Of a stretch of 64,000 bases of DNA, positions 1 to 13,009 are shown piece after piece; position 1 is the first letter of the stretch; each line of letters begins with the position of its first letter. The stretch is from contig NW_020194618.1 of the NCBI RefSeq assembly GCF_002865645.1, positions 248,001 to 312,000 of the forward strand, written 5' to 3'. The position numbers and the translations under genes were made by a program. Below the pieces are notes generated by a model that was given only the letters and a program-made list of their open reading frames with translations, did no database searches and was not told the DNA's origin. This DNA comes from Hyaloscypha bicolor E. Taxonomy: Eukaryota; Ascomycota; Leotiomycetes; Helotiales; Hyaloscyphaceae.

Positions 1-3000
1 TGTTGGCATTGGGGTGCGACATGGCAAGTGTGGTGACTCAAAACTTTCATACCTGAGTGGAAATCCAGGCTCTCTCCTAGTTCAGGCCGTTTCAATGGGC
101 GATGTTGATTCGCGCGTGCATTCCCAGCGGAGTGGAGGCGAGAGAGTGCGCCGTGCGGAGGGAAGCTGCATGCGCGAACCGCGGGGGGTCGATGGGGCTC
201 CCTCTCAGGAAGCTAGAAGGGGAGGATCGGCGGTCGATTCCACAGGAAGAATGCCATCTAGAGGGCCTCTCTCGTCGTGCTTTGTGTTCTCTTCTGTTCT
301 GTGGTGTGGTGTGGTGTTGTGTGGTGTAGTGTTGTGTTGTGATCTGAGCGATGAGAGCGAGCCTGGAGAAAGAATTGACGAGCTGAGGGGTTTGTGGAGG
401 ATGGCGGCGCTAGACAGGGTTGGCTGCGCTGCCCACCCCGCTTCCATAAGTTCCACAGTATCACGGCGATTTTCTCTCCAGTGCCTGCAAGGGGGATCAG
501 GGGTATATCTGCAGCGGAGATTCCGATCCTGGCCTGCACTCGGATACGCCTCTGACGGGCGGGTTTAGAAGTCGCGCTCGCACCGCTGTTGCCGTGAAAC
601 CCTTGGGGGCCTCTGTGTAGGTCTGGTGAAGCGTGAAGTGAAGTGAAGTGAAGATAGCCCCGTGAGGCTGCACGTCTCAAGCGGCCAATCGACGGGCTGC
701 TTACGAAGAAGGGGGAAGGAGAGCGGAGCGGAGCGGGGCTGCTCGTCTATTACTGCACGGAAGCATTTTCAGCTGCCCAAATGGCAGAGCATGATAACAT
801 GGCGGGGCAATGGACGAGGGGCGAGGGGCGAGGGGCTAGTCGCAGGTGCAGTCGGAGACTCGGAGCACTGTGGCAGCCGGAGAAGCGATCACCCAGAGCT
901 TGTTTCGCTGGTACTGTACGGTCAACGGTAGAAGCCGGCCGGCGAATCTCCATCAGGGGCGGCATAATTAAGGATTTGGCTGGACCATTATGCATACATA
1001 GTACAGTACTTGGTATTATTATGTGGGCCTGTGGCGTATGGACTTCCCGAATAGGTAAGTCCGAATCCAGAGCGGTTGAGCGATCCTCACAAGTTAGGAT
1101 TTTTAACCCACCAACCCACATAACTCAAGCTTTTCTTCTAGAATAACACTCACATTTGCATTAGCCTAGTATAATTCTGGTATACAAGTGTATAACATTA
1201 TGCATTATATTTTGGACTAGATGATTATTATACTCAATGGTAGACCGTTATGATTTAATAAATTCTTCAATTTTTCGCATCGCTAATCTCCATCAGCCTG
1301 TGGATTGATTGCTGCAGTCTAACGGGAATAGAATAGAAGAAAGTAAGTGTCCACTAGTGGCCGTCTCCCGGTTGCTAAGACCTATCTAATTCAGAGCGCC
1401 AGCAGCGGAAAGAAAATAGTGGTTTGTTGAAGACAAGATGGGAGTTCCATCGCGGCAGAAAGCCCAGCCGTTTGCACAGACGAGTATGGCGCTTTCTCGT
1501 GCTCCTCGCTAGTACACAAGGGGATCCATTCTAAGTACAGTCCGTACTTATCGGCGCTTTTTGCGGCCTCGAAGATGCAGCGCCGCAAATCATTGGCTGG
1601 TTGCTCCATCTCCTTGCATTCGATCCCAGTGGGCGCCGGCAGTGTTCCCGCCGAAGGAGCCGGTGAAGCGTGGCCGTGAGAGGAAACGAGCTGGAAGTAT
1701 CATACGCCCTGTAATTGGTGGCAATTACTTTCAACTGGTTGCCTTCAGGTGTTCGTGCCCTGTTGAGGGCCACACCCATCTGGTTGTTTCCTACCCTGAG
1801 CTGTGTTTATGGTGATCAAGTGGAAGGGGAAAAGTCTGTCAAAATTACTTCTGCAGAGATCTTCAGGAACAGTGCCTAGAATAAATCGACAAATTGATCT
1901 TCTGAGTTTCGATTTGCCAACATGTCAGGAAGCTCGTTCCTGACCCCTGCTAAAGGTCTTGACTTTCACTCAAGGGAGTAACAGCGTAACATCTCCAATT
2001 TAATCCGCGGGCGTCTTGACGGTTCCGGGAGTGCCCGCAATGATGCTGGCTCTTCGGGGCATTTGACACCTCGATTCTGGCTCTCGGATTGTTTCAAGAT
2101 CCATCCTACCAGCCCTGCTCGCTTGGGCCTCAAAGCACAATGCCCCCTTGCAGGTTCTTTTTGACTTGTGGTGAAGAGGAGATAGATGGGACTTGGATGA
2201 GGGTTGTGCTGGCACTTCTCTATTATAACTTTCCTCCTTCAATGCCTTCAATATAAAAACAAGGAATATAAGGTGCTGGCTAAGTAATAGAATCGCAATG
2301 TCGAGTTGTAGCTTGTCCAACCCCGGCGCCTCAAACGATCAAGCGGACGCTGACATCTGCCAGGAACGAGGGGTAAGACAGGGAGTGTCGATACTTGCCC
2401 TCCTATCTGAACACTCAAGGATCCGGGCGACGACGAGGTCTTGTAACACAGATGAAAAGCTCCATTGCCGTTGAGAAATATGGTTGAAAGTCAGCACATT
2501 CCAGAGAAAGGAAGCATCGTAACTGCCGCGTGGTTTTCCTGCACAGACCCCCCCCCCCCAAAAAAAACCAAGCCAAACCACGCGACGACCACTCAAAACC
2601 TGCAGTCAACAATCTCAAAATTCCTCCTTCGGAAAATGACAACACGATGTCAATAATCTCTGCACCTGGGACTCCGCCTGTGCGCTCAGACTTGATGCAT
2701 CGATCGCTGTAATGATCTACGGCCGACCCTTGTCATCGTCGTCCCGAGCATCTGGGTACTGGAACTTCCGTGGTTACACAAGGTGACACGAGCCCCTGTC
2801 AATGTGACAGAAAGAAACGAACATTCGGCTGCATGTTGACGACAAGCGGACATCGTGATGGGATATCATCCAGACCCTGAACGACCAGAGAGCTCTGCAA
2901 CGCCAGGATTCTTCGAGCGCTGCCCAAAGCTGACCCCAGTAGAGAGGCATACGGTTGCGAGAGTGCGGAATGGAGCCAGAATGTGCTTGAAGCTGCGAGC

Positions 3001-4735
3001 GACAACACAGAGAACGGCACACTACGGCCACAGTCTCTAGTTAAGGTTGTCGTATACAACGAGGTGAGCGAAGTATACAGGCCTTGCAGAACATCGGCTG
3101 CACGTGAGAAAGAATAATTGTGCTGACATTAACTCCGGAACCTCTGCTAATTCAACGATGGGCGAGATTCCACGTCCCTCTGAGCATGCCTGCCCTATCG
3201 CCATTGATCACAACTCACTCACGCTGTCATGACATATCTAAATCCATCATCATCCTCATCAAAGGCAGCATTGCCTCGCTCAACGACCAGTGGGAATGCC
3301 AAGCACACCATCCAGGTTTGAGCTCGACAAATGCACTTCTTGGGTAGGAGACACCGGTGGGGGAGGAATTCAAGATACGAGGTTGAGGCCCGTCTGATTC
3401 ATACCTCGCGGAAGGAAGTGATACATGCTTGCAAAGAAGGGTCTCCCCAGGTGATTCATCACAATAGTTGGCGAAGCGTTCGATCTGTTCCTTTTCCACC
3501 CCAACATCAAACTGGACTCGTCCGTGCCTATGCGGACCCGGGGCACGCTCCAACACAAGCACTGGGTGGCAATTGACCCTTCTTCAGGGTCGGCAAGGAT
3601 GAAGCTGTACGCGCCCTCCAGGAATCTTGGCCGTCCATGCTGAGGCGCCATCCTCGAGCTCTGTTGAGCTCTCTATTTCGTCTGGAAAAACGCGGGGCGA
3701 AGCGGTCGTGCTACTCGAGGCTTGAACCGGCCTTGTGCCTTTGCTGCAATGAACACAGCTGGTGCAGAGCGAACACAGGAATCATCACGTCCTGCAGCAA
3801 CCTGCGGAAATTCATCTCAGACGAGGGAGGATTCAAGCACATGGGCAGTCTCGGTCGTTTCCCCATGTGCAAAACCCCAATTTAGGCCCGGCTTATCCTT
3901 CCCTGGGTCGTTCTTTCGGAGTTGGCGGTGAGGGGATTGAAAGATCCAGCATCCGAAATCCCGACCATCGCTTGATTGCCAGAGTTCATTGTTGTTCACG
4001 CACGATACTGGCAGGACTTGACCGTTTACCTTAACAGCAGTAGATTGGACCAAAGGTTTGGATCCCGGATGGAAGCATGCCCATCCTACGCGCTGCAAAA
4101 CGCCGGGTTTTCTTTATACATGTCAACATCTCCTAGCGATACTGGATGCCCGCACTCCCAATGCATCTTTCGCCAACTTTCTGCCATCACTGACACTCGG
4201 CAGCATGCCATGTATCTTGGGGGCTGCACGTCGTCATCGACAAACCACTCGCAAAGTCGAATGTTTCTATTTGGCATGGTTAGAGGAGCCACAAGTATCC
4301 ATGGGTGGTGTGCTTCTTCTCCCTTGCCATCCCAAAAACGCACTCGGGCCGATCCGAATGCTGATTGATCAATTCATTTCCAGAAAAGAGGGCAAAGTGC
4401 GCAATCGGTATCTGTTGGCTTGGTAAGTGTTGAGAAGGCGAGCTTTCGAGTGGTGGAACAAGTGTCCACTAATGCGGCGGGCGTGCGGTGCCACGCTGGC
4501 CAGTGGGCCGTGGGCCGTGGGCCGTTGTCACGTCCTTCCCCCATAGTATGGAAGGAGGAGGGCAAGGGGAAGCGGACGCCGAGCGGCCTCGTAGTCCGAG
4601 TCCAAGACTTTCAAACGCCGTTTTCCAACGGTGAGATCAACGGTGAAGTCACTGTACTGTTATGGTTTGGTTCAGACGCTCCTCTTCACAAGTACCTTTC
4701 CAGACCATCGGGTCCAATTACCTACCTATCCCTTA
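1..4735. other. Gene-poor stretch, no supported gene
   Basis: No open frame here is recognisable or longer than about 185 codons, and none shows codon continuity across plausible introns. It holds low-complexity tracts: GT-rich at about 301-341, GGGCGA copies near 815-832, a C-run followed by an A-run near 2549-2568, and tandem GGGCCGT near 4506-4526. The missing 5' part of the polyketide synthase pseudogene (SAT, KS, AT, product template domains) was looked for just upstream of 4736 and not found. Minus-strand frames at 3227-3651 look faintly protein-like but match nothing I recognise. Confidence 0.6.
301..341. repeat. GT-rich low-complexity tract
   Basis: Irregular run of GTGGT and GTTGT units on the plus strand. 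It lies in a gene-poor stretch and creates spurious open frames on both strands. No function is suggested. Confidence 0.7.
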
Positions 4736-5289
4736 TGTTCAATGTGGTACACAATATCACCGATACCTCGTTGAAGATATCAAGGATGGCTCGACGCTGA
4801 ATGATCTGGGCATTGACTCGTTGATGGCAACTGAGCTTCTCAACGATGTTAGAGCTGCGTTTGGCGTCACGATTGATCTTACTACGCTCCTATTCTTCCC
4901 GAATATGCGGGCGGCGTGGAAACATCTAACCTTCTGTGAATACGCCTACGACTTCAGAAAGTGTCTCGGAGCAAAATGGTGTCACGGCTGAGGATCTCGT
5001 TGAGAAGCTTTCTGAAATTTTCGAAGAGCTACATCCCGAATCGCAAGATGATTCAACGCCTCCGCTGAATGATGCATATCGGTCGTTCCAAGAGATTAAG
5101 TTTGGATTCGATGAATACGCGATTGAGACTAAAGCCGCCAATTTCTGGGATGAAGTATATCCCAATGAAGCACGACTTGTCCTCGCATATGTCGTTGGAG
5201 GCTTCGCAGGTCTCGGATGCGATATGAATACCCTTCATCCCGGCTCTGCTGTCCCAGAAATCCAAGCACTATCACGATACGAAAGACTA

Positions 5290-5684
5290 CGAAGATCACG
5301 GCATAAAGTGAAGGGGCTACAGGGCATTTGGACTCGCCTGGGGCGCTCAGTGAACTACAGCGTGCAAATTGAGGGATAAGCCCGCTATAAGCCCTTATAA
5401 CTCCAGGCTTCGTGCCCTGAGGTAGAGTGTAAGCCATTTGCAGGGCGCTCGGACGCTGTGAGGGCGGTGATTTTAGGGTACCTTAGCGAACCTTCCCCCG
5501 TAAGCACAGGGGATATGCCTTAAAAAGGAGTGGTACCCCTTACTTGAGGCTTATAGCGTTATTTCAGGGCAGTGGCCTGGAAAAGTAGGGGGGCTTTAGT
5601 GTTTGAATCGAGCAGAAAGTGGCCTGAAAATGGACCTGTAATTCAAATGCCCTGTAGTCCCGTCACTTTATGCCGTGATCTCCG
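5290..5684. mobile_element. 395-bp MITE with TA target duplication (Tc1/mariner-like)
   Basis: Terminal inverted repeats of about 41 bp (5290-5330 against 5644-5684, three mismatches) start CGAAGATCACGGC on the left and CGGAGATCACGGC on the right strand. Both ends abut TA (5288-5289 and 5685-5686). Taking out the element plus one TA makes the C-methyltransferase reading frame continuous across the junction, which fixes the borders. There is no transposase, so it is non-autonomous. A TA duplication is typical of Tc1/mariner elements; the family assignment is inferred. Confidence 0.9.
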
Positions 5685-7062
5685 TAGTCCGGCAACTGTA
5701 CAATGTCCTTGAAGATGGGCATCTCATCTCCGCCAGCGGCACTTACTACGTTCGCACAAAGGTTCCCTGTTGACAGCACGCCCGCAGAAGCCATCTATCC
5801 CGAACTCCTTCAGACATACCCACAGCACGCCAATCTCCACAAGCTAGTCCAAAACATCGGCTGCCAGCTTGCTTGCTTGCTGCCTGCCTGACCGGTGAAA
5901 AGGACATTTTGCAACTTATCTTCGGCAATAAAGCCAATAAAGCCAACCCTCGACGAATGTGTATGAGAACTAGCCTTTGCTTCGCACACCCACTTTACTG
6001 CTCAGTTATTCCCGCCTCAAGGCCTCTCGCAGTCAACTGGGGAAGGAAAATCCGAGGTCTTGGAAGCCGAAGCAGGAACGAGCGGTACGACAAAGTATAT
6101 GGTTTGATCATCTGAGGAAGAACAGGGGTGGACTTCGAGTACATTACACTTTTACGGATTTTGAGTGCGCGTTCTGGGTTGCGGATGCGAAGAAGGGGTT
6201 CAAGGGTGTTCAAGACTCTTGGTCTTGAGAAAGAGCCTGTTGGGGAAATGATCGGTGGGTATCATATCGTTGTAGATACTAATTGTGTGCATGCAACGAG
6301 GTGGCTCAAGCACACGCTGGGTAATGTTAGGCAGATGCTGAGAGAAGATGGCACACTGATTCTTCGTCGAAGCAACGAACCATATCTACTGTTTGGATAT
6401 TGCGTGGGGCTTGTTTTGAGGGGTGGTGGTTGTTTGAGGGTGAGCGAGAACATGCGCTTGTTGATGAGCGGCATTGGGAGGGTGTGATGGACAGTATCGG
6501 GTTCGAGAGCGTTAGTTGGAGTGACGGGGATTCTCCTGAATCGCAGACCGTTCCCCTTATTTCTAGGTTTCCGGCTGCGAGACCCGAGGATATTATTCAT
6601 TCGAATGAAGGAAGCAAGAAAGGGCAGTTTAGCATGGAGACCGTGGTCTACAAGCAGATGGGTGATCTGGCGATTCACACCGACGTGTATTACCCCTCTC
6701 ATTCCATCCTCTACGAAGATGCCTATCCGTAAGTCCTCCTCCCTTCTTCTCTCACGCATATGAATATTTGCTGATTCGAGAAAGCCCTCATGGTCCACGG
6801 CGGCTTCCACATGATCTTCTCTTGCATAGGACGTGCGCCCCGCACAAGCGTGCCTGCTGCTCTTCCACGGCTTCGTCCGTCTCTATCGACCATCGGTTCT
6901 GTCCCGAAGCCTCCCTCTTCGACGGCCCCATGGTCGGCATCTGCGATGCTCTCGAGTTGGCGTGCTACGAACTCCCGCATCTCAAGTTGAAAGTTGAGGG
7001 GTTGAAGATTGATGGGCGGGAAGTTGTGGCGATTGGGTGGTCTAGTGAGGGGTGGCAGCTGG

Positions 7063-7500
7063 CAGTGTGCGAAAAAATTAATCAGATTAATTAATTAATT
7101 CATGAATATTCATGAATAGCGTGAATAGAATTTGATTAACGTGATACTTATGTAATTTGATTAGATTAGAATAATTAATCATGATTATTCATGAATACCT
7201 TGATTAATATACACGTGACTACAGCACGTGATAGTCTAGCCTAATTAAGTAAGGTTCTTGCTCTAGCACTGCCTTAGCGAGCTTTTCTCTCTAGAAGCAA
7301 GGTAGCACAAGAGCCCGAACCTTACCTAATTAAGCCAACATGTCACGTGCTACGGTCACGTGTACATTAATCAAGTTATTCATGAATATTCATGATTAGC
7401 TTAATTAATTCGTGAATAGAATATGATTAATGAGAAAACTTCATGAATAGATTAGATTAATAGCCATTAATCTAATCTAATCTATTCATTTCTCACACTG
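7063..7500. mobile_element. 438-bp palindromic hAT-like MITE with 8-bp target duplication
   Basis: The ends are CAGTGTGCGAAA and, on the opposite strand, CAGTGTGAGAAA. They are flanked by a perfect 8-bp direct repeat GCAGCTGG (7055-7062 and 7501-7508). An 8-bp duplication plus CAGTG-type ends is the signature of hAT transposons. The inside is AT-rich (ATTAAT and TGAATATTCATGAATA motifs) around a long imperfect inverted repeat containing CACGTGAC and AGCACGTGA on both arms (about 7203-7262 and 7317-7376). No transposase is coded. It sits just after the nucleophile elbow of the thioesterase in the PKS pseudogene. Confidence 0.93.
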
Positions 7501-8090
7501 GCAGCTGGCGACGAGTCTGGGGCGGACGGCGCCCGCCAGGGACTGAAGCCCCCGGAGGCGGTGTTGGCGTTTTACAGTCCGACACGGGTTATGAGGATCA
7601 GTGGTGGAAGACCCCCATCCAGCTTCATGACGCTGAAGATAAGGGAGAGAGGTATGAATTGCTTGAAGGCGTACACGACTCACCCATCACCAGCTACGAC
7701 GAAGTCGGCGCCTTGGAACCGTTCGATAATCCGCGCGTGAAGACAGATCCCCGCTTCCGGCTTATTCTCCACTTCAACTGGAAAGCGCAGACGTTACCAG
7801 TCATCATCGGCGGCTTCCCGTCCAAGTCTGCGCTCTCCTCTTCCTCAAAATCAGTCACGGATGTCATGCACCAACCTCAATTGCAGCAGTGTAGTCCTCG
7901 AGCGCAGATCGTAAAGAGGAACTACAAGACCCCGACGGTCTTTACCCATGGCACAGATGACGGGATGATCCCCTGGCAGATGACGCAGGGCACGTACGAG
8001 ACGCTTAGCGAGAGCGGAGAGCAGACTGGCGTGGAGTTGGTGAGTGGCGCAGGGCATATTTGTTATTTTGAGCTCCGAGCCCGAGAGTGA

Positions 8091-9905
8091 GGGATGGAGG
8101 GCGACGAGGAGGGGGTTATGAGTTTCTTTTCGGTTTCTCGGGATTTTTGGATCTTGGATGGGGTTATTGATTGACTTGATGAATTTCTTTTCAGTGAGAG
8201 ACGGGAAGGGTTTTAGTTCTGGTGGCTTGACAGCGGCTGGTGGGATGGGATAGGAGGACTTTGATGACTGTCTTTGATTCGTTGGCGGGTGGTCGGGTTT
8301 GACGAATTTCTCTTCTCAATAGAATGGTGGTGGATGTTCTGATCAGATTTGAATGCGATCAATAGAGGGGAGGTAGTTGTTTAGTGGGTTGCTTAGTGGA
8401 TTGAACTTTTGATTTTAAGGGTGAGTATGGCTTTGTTGACTTGCCTTGCCGAATCAAAAGTTGGGATCCACGTGGTACGAAAAGGGGGCAGTGGAACGTG
8501 GCAAAAGGGTACGTGAGCTGTGCAGTGAATTTTAGCATGAGATAGCGCCGGAAAGGCGACGAGATTGATTAAGGTACGGGTAATATGTGCTGGTAAGTTG
8601 TTTAGAATTATTTCTGTCACTGCCGTTGTGGGTTATTCCTTCCACTGCAACGAGCTCACGTGCAGGTATCACCACATCAATGTGGAAGACTTGGTGAAGG
8701 ACGACATGCTGCTATTAAGATTAGCCTCTCTCTTCCTATTCCTTGCTACTGGAAGGTAAATCGGTAGAAACACACAAATGCCACATTTCCGGATGATACT
8801 ATGGAGATGCCACGGTGATGATGCGTGGGGACCGTCATGATGTCCTAGGGGATGGACTTCTCGTTTTGATAGTAGAGCATAAAGGTCTGGGTTTATTGGT
8901 TTATTGTTTTGATTCCATTCTCTATGATGAGAAGAACATCGATGTGCATCTTAGGAACTGATGGGAGGTGCTGGGTGTTTATAACTTCTAGTCTAGGCGT
9001 TAAAGGAAACACTTAATTGAATGGTCTGTATGGGAAGTGTTCTACTTTATTTCTAGACGTAGGGGAGGTAGGAAGGTAGTTGAGACGAGTGATGATGGCA
9101 TGCAGGCATGTCCATGCTGGAATTAAGGGGACGCAATCCTGCAGGTGGGCGATTTGATATTGCTTTCGATGGAAGGAAGGTGGTACGGCTTTTCGTGAGC
9201 ACGTGTCACTGGGATTGTTTGGAGTTTGGAATCTCGCTAAAGCAGGGAAAAGGGGGCGGGGTAGAAAAAAGGGGTGTAAACAAGGAACCACTTCTTAGCT
9301 CACTCCTCAATAAAAACTCAATAGCCAACAAAGGGGGTAAAGAAAGAGAACTTGAGAAATCAAACTGAATTATAGCGACCACATTTCCCTGAAAAAAAAA
9401 AAGCGTGTTTAAGTTGTGTCTAGCCCTCACTTAGTTCCTGCCTTTTTCTTGATTCTTTTACTCACCTTAAGACTGCATGATACGCAGGACTATCCCCTGA
9501 TCCTTCTCTCAATGCAAAGAGGTAAGTAAAGGCTCCTTTAAGGCAGCTATTATTTGAAAGGGCCTCTTTTCCTCTGTCTTTGACTCTCTTCGTAACAGAA
9601 GGCGATTTTCTTCAGATCTGAAGTCAGGTAGATGCGCGTGTATTTTCTTAGATGTACAAGCTATTCAGACGCTCTGTTAAGTAAGCTCAGAATATGCCTC
9701 ATCCACTCTCGTTTTATTGCTCCATTGGTCCTTCCGCAAATCATACCATAAGGGGTAGCTGCACGTGACGAGGCGTCATTGTGCACGTCCGCTCGCTGCC
9801 AAGTTCGCGACCCCTTTGCATCAGCTGTTGCATCCTTCACCACCTGCAGCTTCCCAACGCCGAAGTTCAAGTGCAACATTGTACATTGACAGACTCATCA
9901 TTGAT
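8091..9905. other. Intergenic, no gene seen
   Basis: Only short unrecognised frames occur in about 1.8 kb between the PKS remnant and the next gene. Local G-rich (8090-8400) and T/C-rich stretches exist. Nothing RNA-like was recognised. Confidence 0.6.
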
Positions 9906-12722
9906 ATGGACGAAGTCATGCGCCCTCCGGCGCTCGATGAGCTCGGATTGCCTCTGAACCGCGGCGACAATGAGCCCGTCGGCGATGAGATGATGCAGCG
10001 TTTTGCAGCTGGGGACTTTTCAGGCTTCAATCTGCCACAACCGTCCTCATTCCCCACTGCGGCCGAAGCTCAAAAAGAGGCGTAGGTGCTTGAGGAGAAA
10101 TCACTTCAACTTTTCTTACTGTCTCTCTTCCCCGAGACTATGGTCCCAGTTCTCTTGGTACGACTTGACTTGTATTGAACAATTGCTAACTTCCCGTTAT
10201 CCAGACGAGAACGGTCGACAGAGGTTTTATCATCATGGAACAAACTGCGGCAGATATTGGAAAGATACGAGGAGGTTATACGCAGGCGTTGGATGAAGAA
10301 GACAAAAACGCAGAGGACGGCCATTCTTTTAAAAGCTTGGCCAAATATGTCACCTACGCATCGACCAGATTATGAAGCCATGCGCAAGGAGAATCCCGCA
10401 ACCGTTCGATCTGGGGGAACAAAATTCCGAGAAGCATACATGTGGCCTGACATCAATGTCGAGGATCTGGTCAAGGGGAAGGCGTTGCTACTTCTTTTGA
10501 ATTCACGAGGTCGAAACACCCCACAAATGTTCGCCCACGCAGACTTCGACGCGATGCGGGTGGGTCACGTAAGCGGCGCTTGCATGCCTCCGTTTCTCAA
10601 TATGTACACAATGTTGCTCGAGGGAGAAGCAGTCGGGACATATGGACGTCTAGTGTCCTGGGATGATGACGAGGAAGCTATGATGAAAACATTCAATGGA
10701 CTTGGATTTCTGCCTGGGCAAGGCCTTATGATTTTGGAGATCCAGCAGAAACTGTTGAGCTTCCTCCTCGCATGTTGCTACTCCATTCTTCATGAAATGG
10801 AGCCGTCTTCCATGGTCAATGAAGCACCAACTAAGCCAGAACCATCTCCGTTATCAGATAGCGGGGAATATCCAACTCTAGCAACTATTGCTGCCGAAGC
10901 TCCCTATCGCCTCCCTGCTCGACTCGACTTCAACCGCCTCAAGGCTTTAGTCAATGCGAAACGTTCAAGCGTTGAGGATCACATCCGTGGCTTGAGGGAA
11001 GATCCAGGTTACTTCGCAGACGTTCTCGGAGATTGGAGTGAGCATCGTCAAGAGAAATTGCCGGATACGAATAGGAGGCGCCACCCGGTGCTTGATGAGC
11101 CATTGTTCTGGGAGCGAGTTATTGGTAACGTTGTCACGGATGCTTATGGCGGACTGGTCGTCTGGGATATCATCAGTGAACAACTCACTGAATTGGCCGC
11201 TCTCCAAGCGAAGTACTCCAATGCCATCACTCCGGAGAAGACGCTTCCACCAGAATATCTGAAGGCACTGTTGAAATTCAGATATACGTTGGATCAATCG
11301 AAGACGGGTCCGATTGCCCAACTGAAGACCGGACTCCCAGCCTCACCTTACTACCGTTCTACATTCGACAGAGAACCTCATGTGCCAGGATCGAATATGA
11401 TTCGACTCCAGAGCAAGACTAAGCCAGACCAGCTAATGTGGCTCTTCAATAACCTTTGGACTGACAGTAAACTCGATTTATTGAGCTTACCGGGCCTTGT
11501 GGACGAGATTGAGCATCACATACAAAGCGATCCTAAAGAGAAGGCTAAAATCTCCCTTTGGGTTGCTCGAATTTTCGGCGAACTCGGCCTCATTGCACGA
11601 ATTCGACACGAGCTAGATATATATCAGCCGTGGGCCTCCGGTTTTGACAGCGGATATGCGGAATATCGAGACGAAGTTGAAAAAGATTTTCCGCGGCGAT
11701 TTGCTTCGCTCGCAGAGATCCAGAATAACTCCCAAGGACTCTCGGTCGCCAAGTTTGGCAGTCCAACAGATGGCCGGTTTTACTACCCATCTGATAAGCG
11801 ACCGACGAAAGTTACCACGCACAGTATGCGGAAGGCAGAAGCTGACCTGGATCTGTTTTGGGAGAAAGTCAATACCCACTACAGACGAAAAATTGGAAAG
11901 TCACTCGATCAGGTTGTACAACATATCTTCACGGAGGCGCGTGGCCCCCTGGAACGAACTGCCGAATGTAGGTGTAGGGAGAGAACCCCCTTTCCTATTC
12001 CTTACGGCCATATGATTATCTCCCCCAGACAATTGTCCCAGTTGACCCCAGAACAATCTTCAATGAGCAAGAGAGAATGTCCCAGTCTTTCCGGAATACT
12101 CTGCACTGAGCAGGAGACATTGTTCCCACTTCTCCCGAAACGGTTTGTATCAAGTAGTTGCTGACTCCCCGGTTCCCTAGGGATCGAGCCTATCAAAGAA
12201 AAGAAGAAGAAGTCCACAGCTCAGCCTTCCACAGCCCGGCCTGATCTCGATTTGGGACACCACTTGACTTCGTTGCGACTTGCGTCCGAGGAACCTTCTA
12301 AATTTGTCCCCCTTCAGCCAAAGCTCAAGCCCAAGACGCGGGGATCAACGCAAGACAAAACGGATGCCATCGAAGAAACTGCTCCAATACAGGCAGTTGG
12401 CGACGAGCACCCTGTCTTCAGTCTGAAAAACCGGGCCTTCAAAGTCTTCAAGGCCTTGTTCTACAACCCTAATCAATCCGATTTGCCGGGCGAGATTCCA
12501 TGGGCGGACTTCCTCTTTGCTATGGCTGCAACAGGCTTTGCGCCCGAGAAGTTGTACGGATCTGTTTGGCAATTTACTCCATCTGCTCTTGATGTTGAAC
12601 GCAGCATCCAGTTCCATGAGCCACATCCGGTAGGCAAAATCCCCTTTCGGAATGCCAGACGAATTGGGCGACGCTTGAGTCGAGCATATGGATGGCATGG
12701 GGCTATGTTTGCGCTTGAGTAG
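9906..12722 (+). pseudogene. Frameshifted member of a large uncharacterised Pezizomycotina protein family
   Basis: Exon 1 is 9906-10081, the intron 10082-10204 (GTAGGT...CCAG), and a long exon runs from 10205 in one frame to about 11970. The product starts MDEVMRPPALDELG and has the hallmark segments of a widespread fungal family of unknown function: a region rich in WPDINVEDL and LLLLNSRGR, and a C-terminal block with KLYGSVWQFTP, DVERSIQFHEPHP and FRNARRIGRRL. Between about 11970 and 12250 the family-like sequence jumps between all three frames at least four times; the terminal block is read in a separate frame at 12252-12722. No set of GT-AG introns I tried joins them. The N-terminal 590 or so codons are uninterrupted, so damage is recent or due to sequence errors. 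No enzymatic motif is known for the family. Confidence 0.65.
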
Positions 12723-13009
12723 ACTAGACTCGCAGGTGATGACTTCAATATTCTGAGAGATCTTAGACATTTAAAGGGGTTAGACTATCGGCTGTACGAT
12801 AAGTCGAGGGAACATTTGGAGAGATAGAGCATTCGTGTTCAATGTCCGATGGCCACCTGGTCATTGAAACTACCCCCTCTTAAATGTATACCTGCTTTAT
12901 TGTATATCCAAAGACAACTCCCTTTAACTATCCAACATTAACTCGGATTAGTTCCGCCTAGCCAATTTACTAACGTCTCACCCGCGTCCACAGGAATTCG
13001 TCAGGTCAA

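Larger units (their letters stand above)
4736..8090 (+). pseudogene. Decayed non-reducing polyketide synthase, 3' half (ACP-CMeT-thioesterase)
   Basis: This is the C-terminal half of a fungal non-reducing type I PKS, the enzyme class that builds methylated aromatic polyketides. An ACP lies at about 4736-4925, with its phosphopantetheine motif GIDSLMATELL intact at about 4812-4844. The C-methyltransferase spans about 5050-6580, with a degraded SAM motif (VLEAEAGTSGTT) near 6055-6093. An esterase-type thioesterase spans about 6640-8090, with GWSSEG as its nucleophile elbow near 7036-7052. A relict GTAAGT intron starts at 6730. The order ACP-CMeT-TE is that of SAT-KS-AT-PT-ACP-CMeT-TE synthases such as those making dimethylorsellinic acid. 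The gene is dead: the reading frame changes many times, stops are scattered, the 5' domains are missing, and MITEs sit at 5290-5684 and 7063-7500. The exact polyketide product cannot be told. Confidence 0.9.

Noticed and set aside
14..568. 184-codon frame at the left end
   Set aside because: It runs through GT-rich low-complexity DNA, overlaps equal frames on both strands and has no recognisable domain.
3227..3651. Minus-strand frames with protein-like wording
   Set aside because: Two overlapping frames could be pieces of one broken gene, but no family is recognised and there is no splice or frame evidence.
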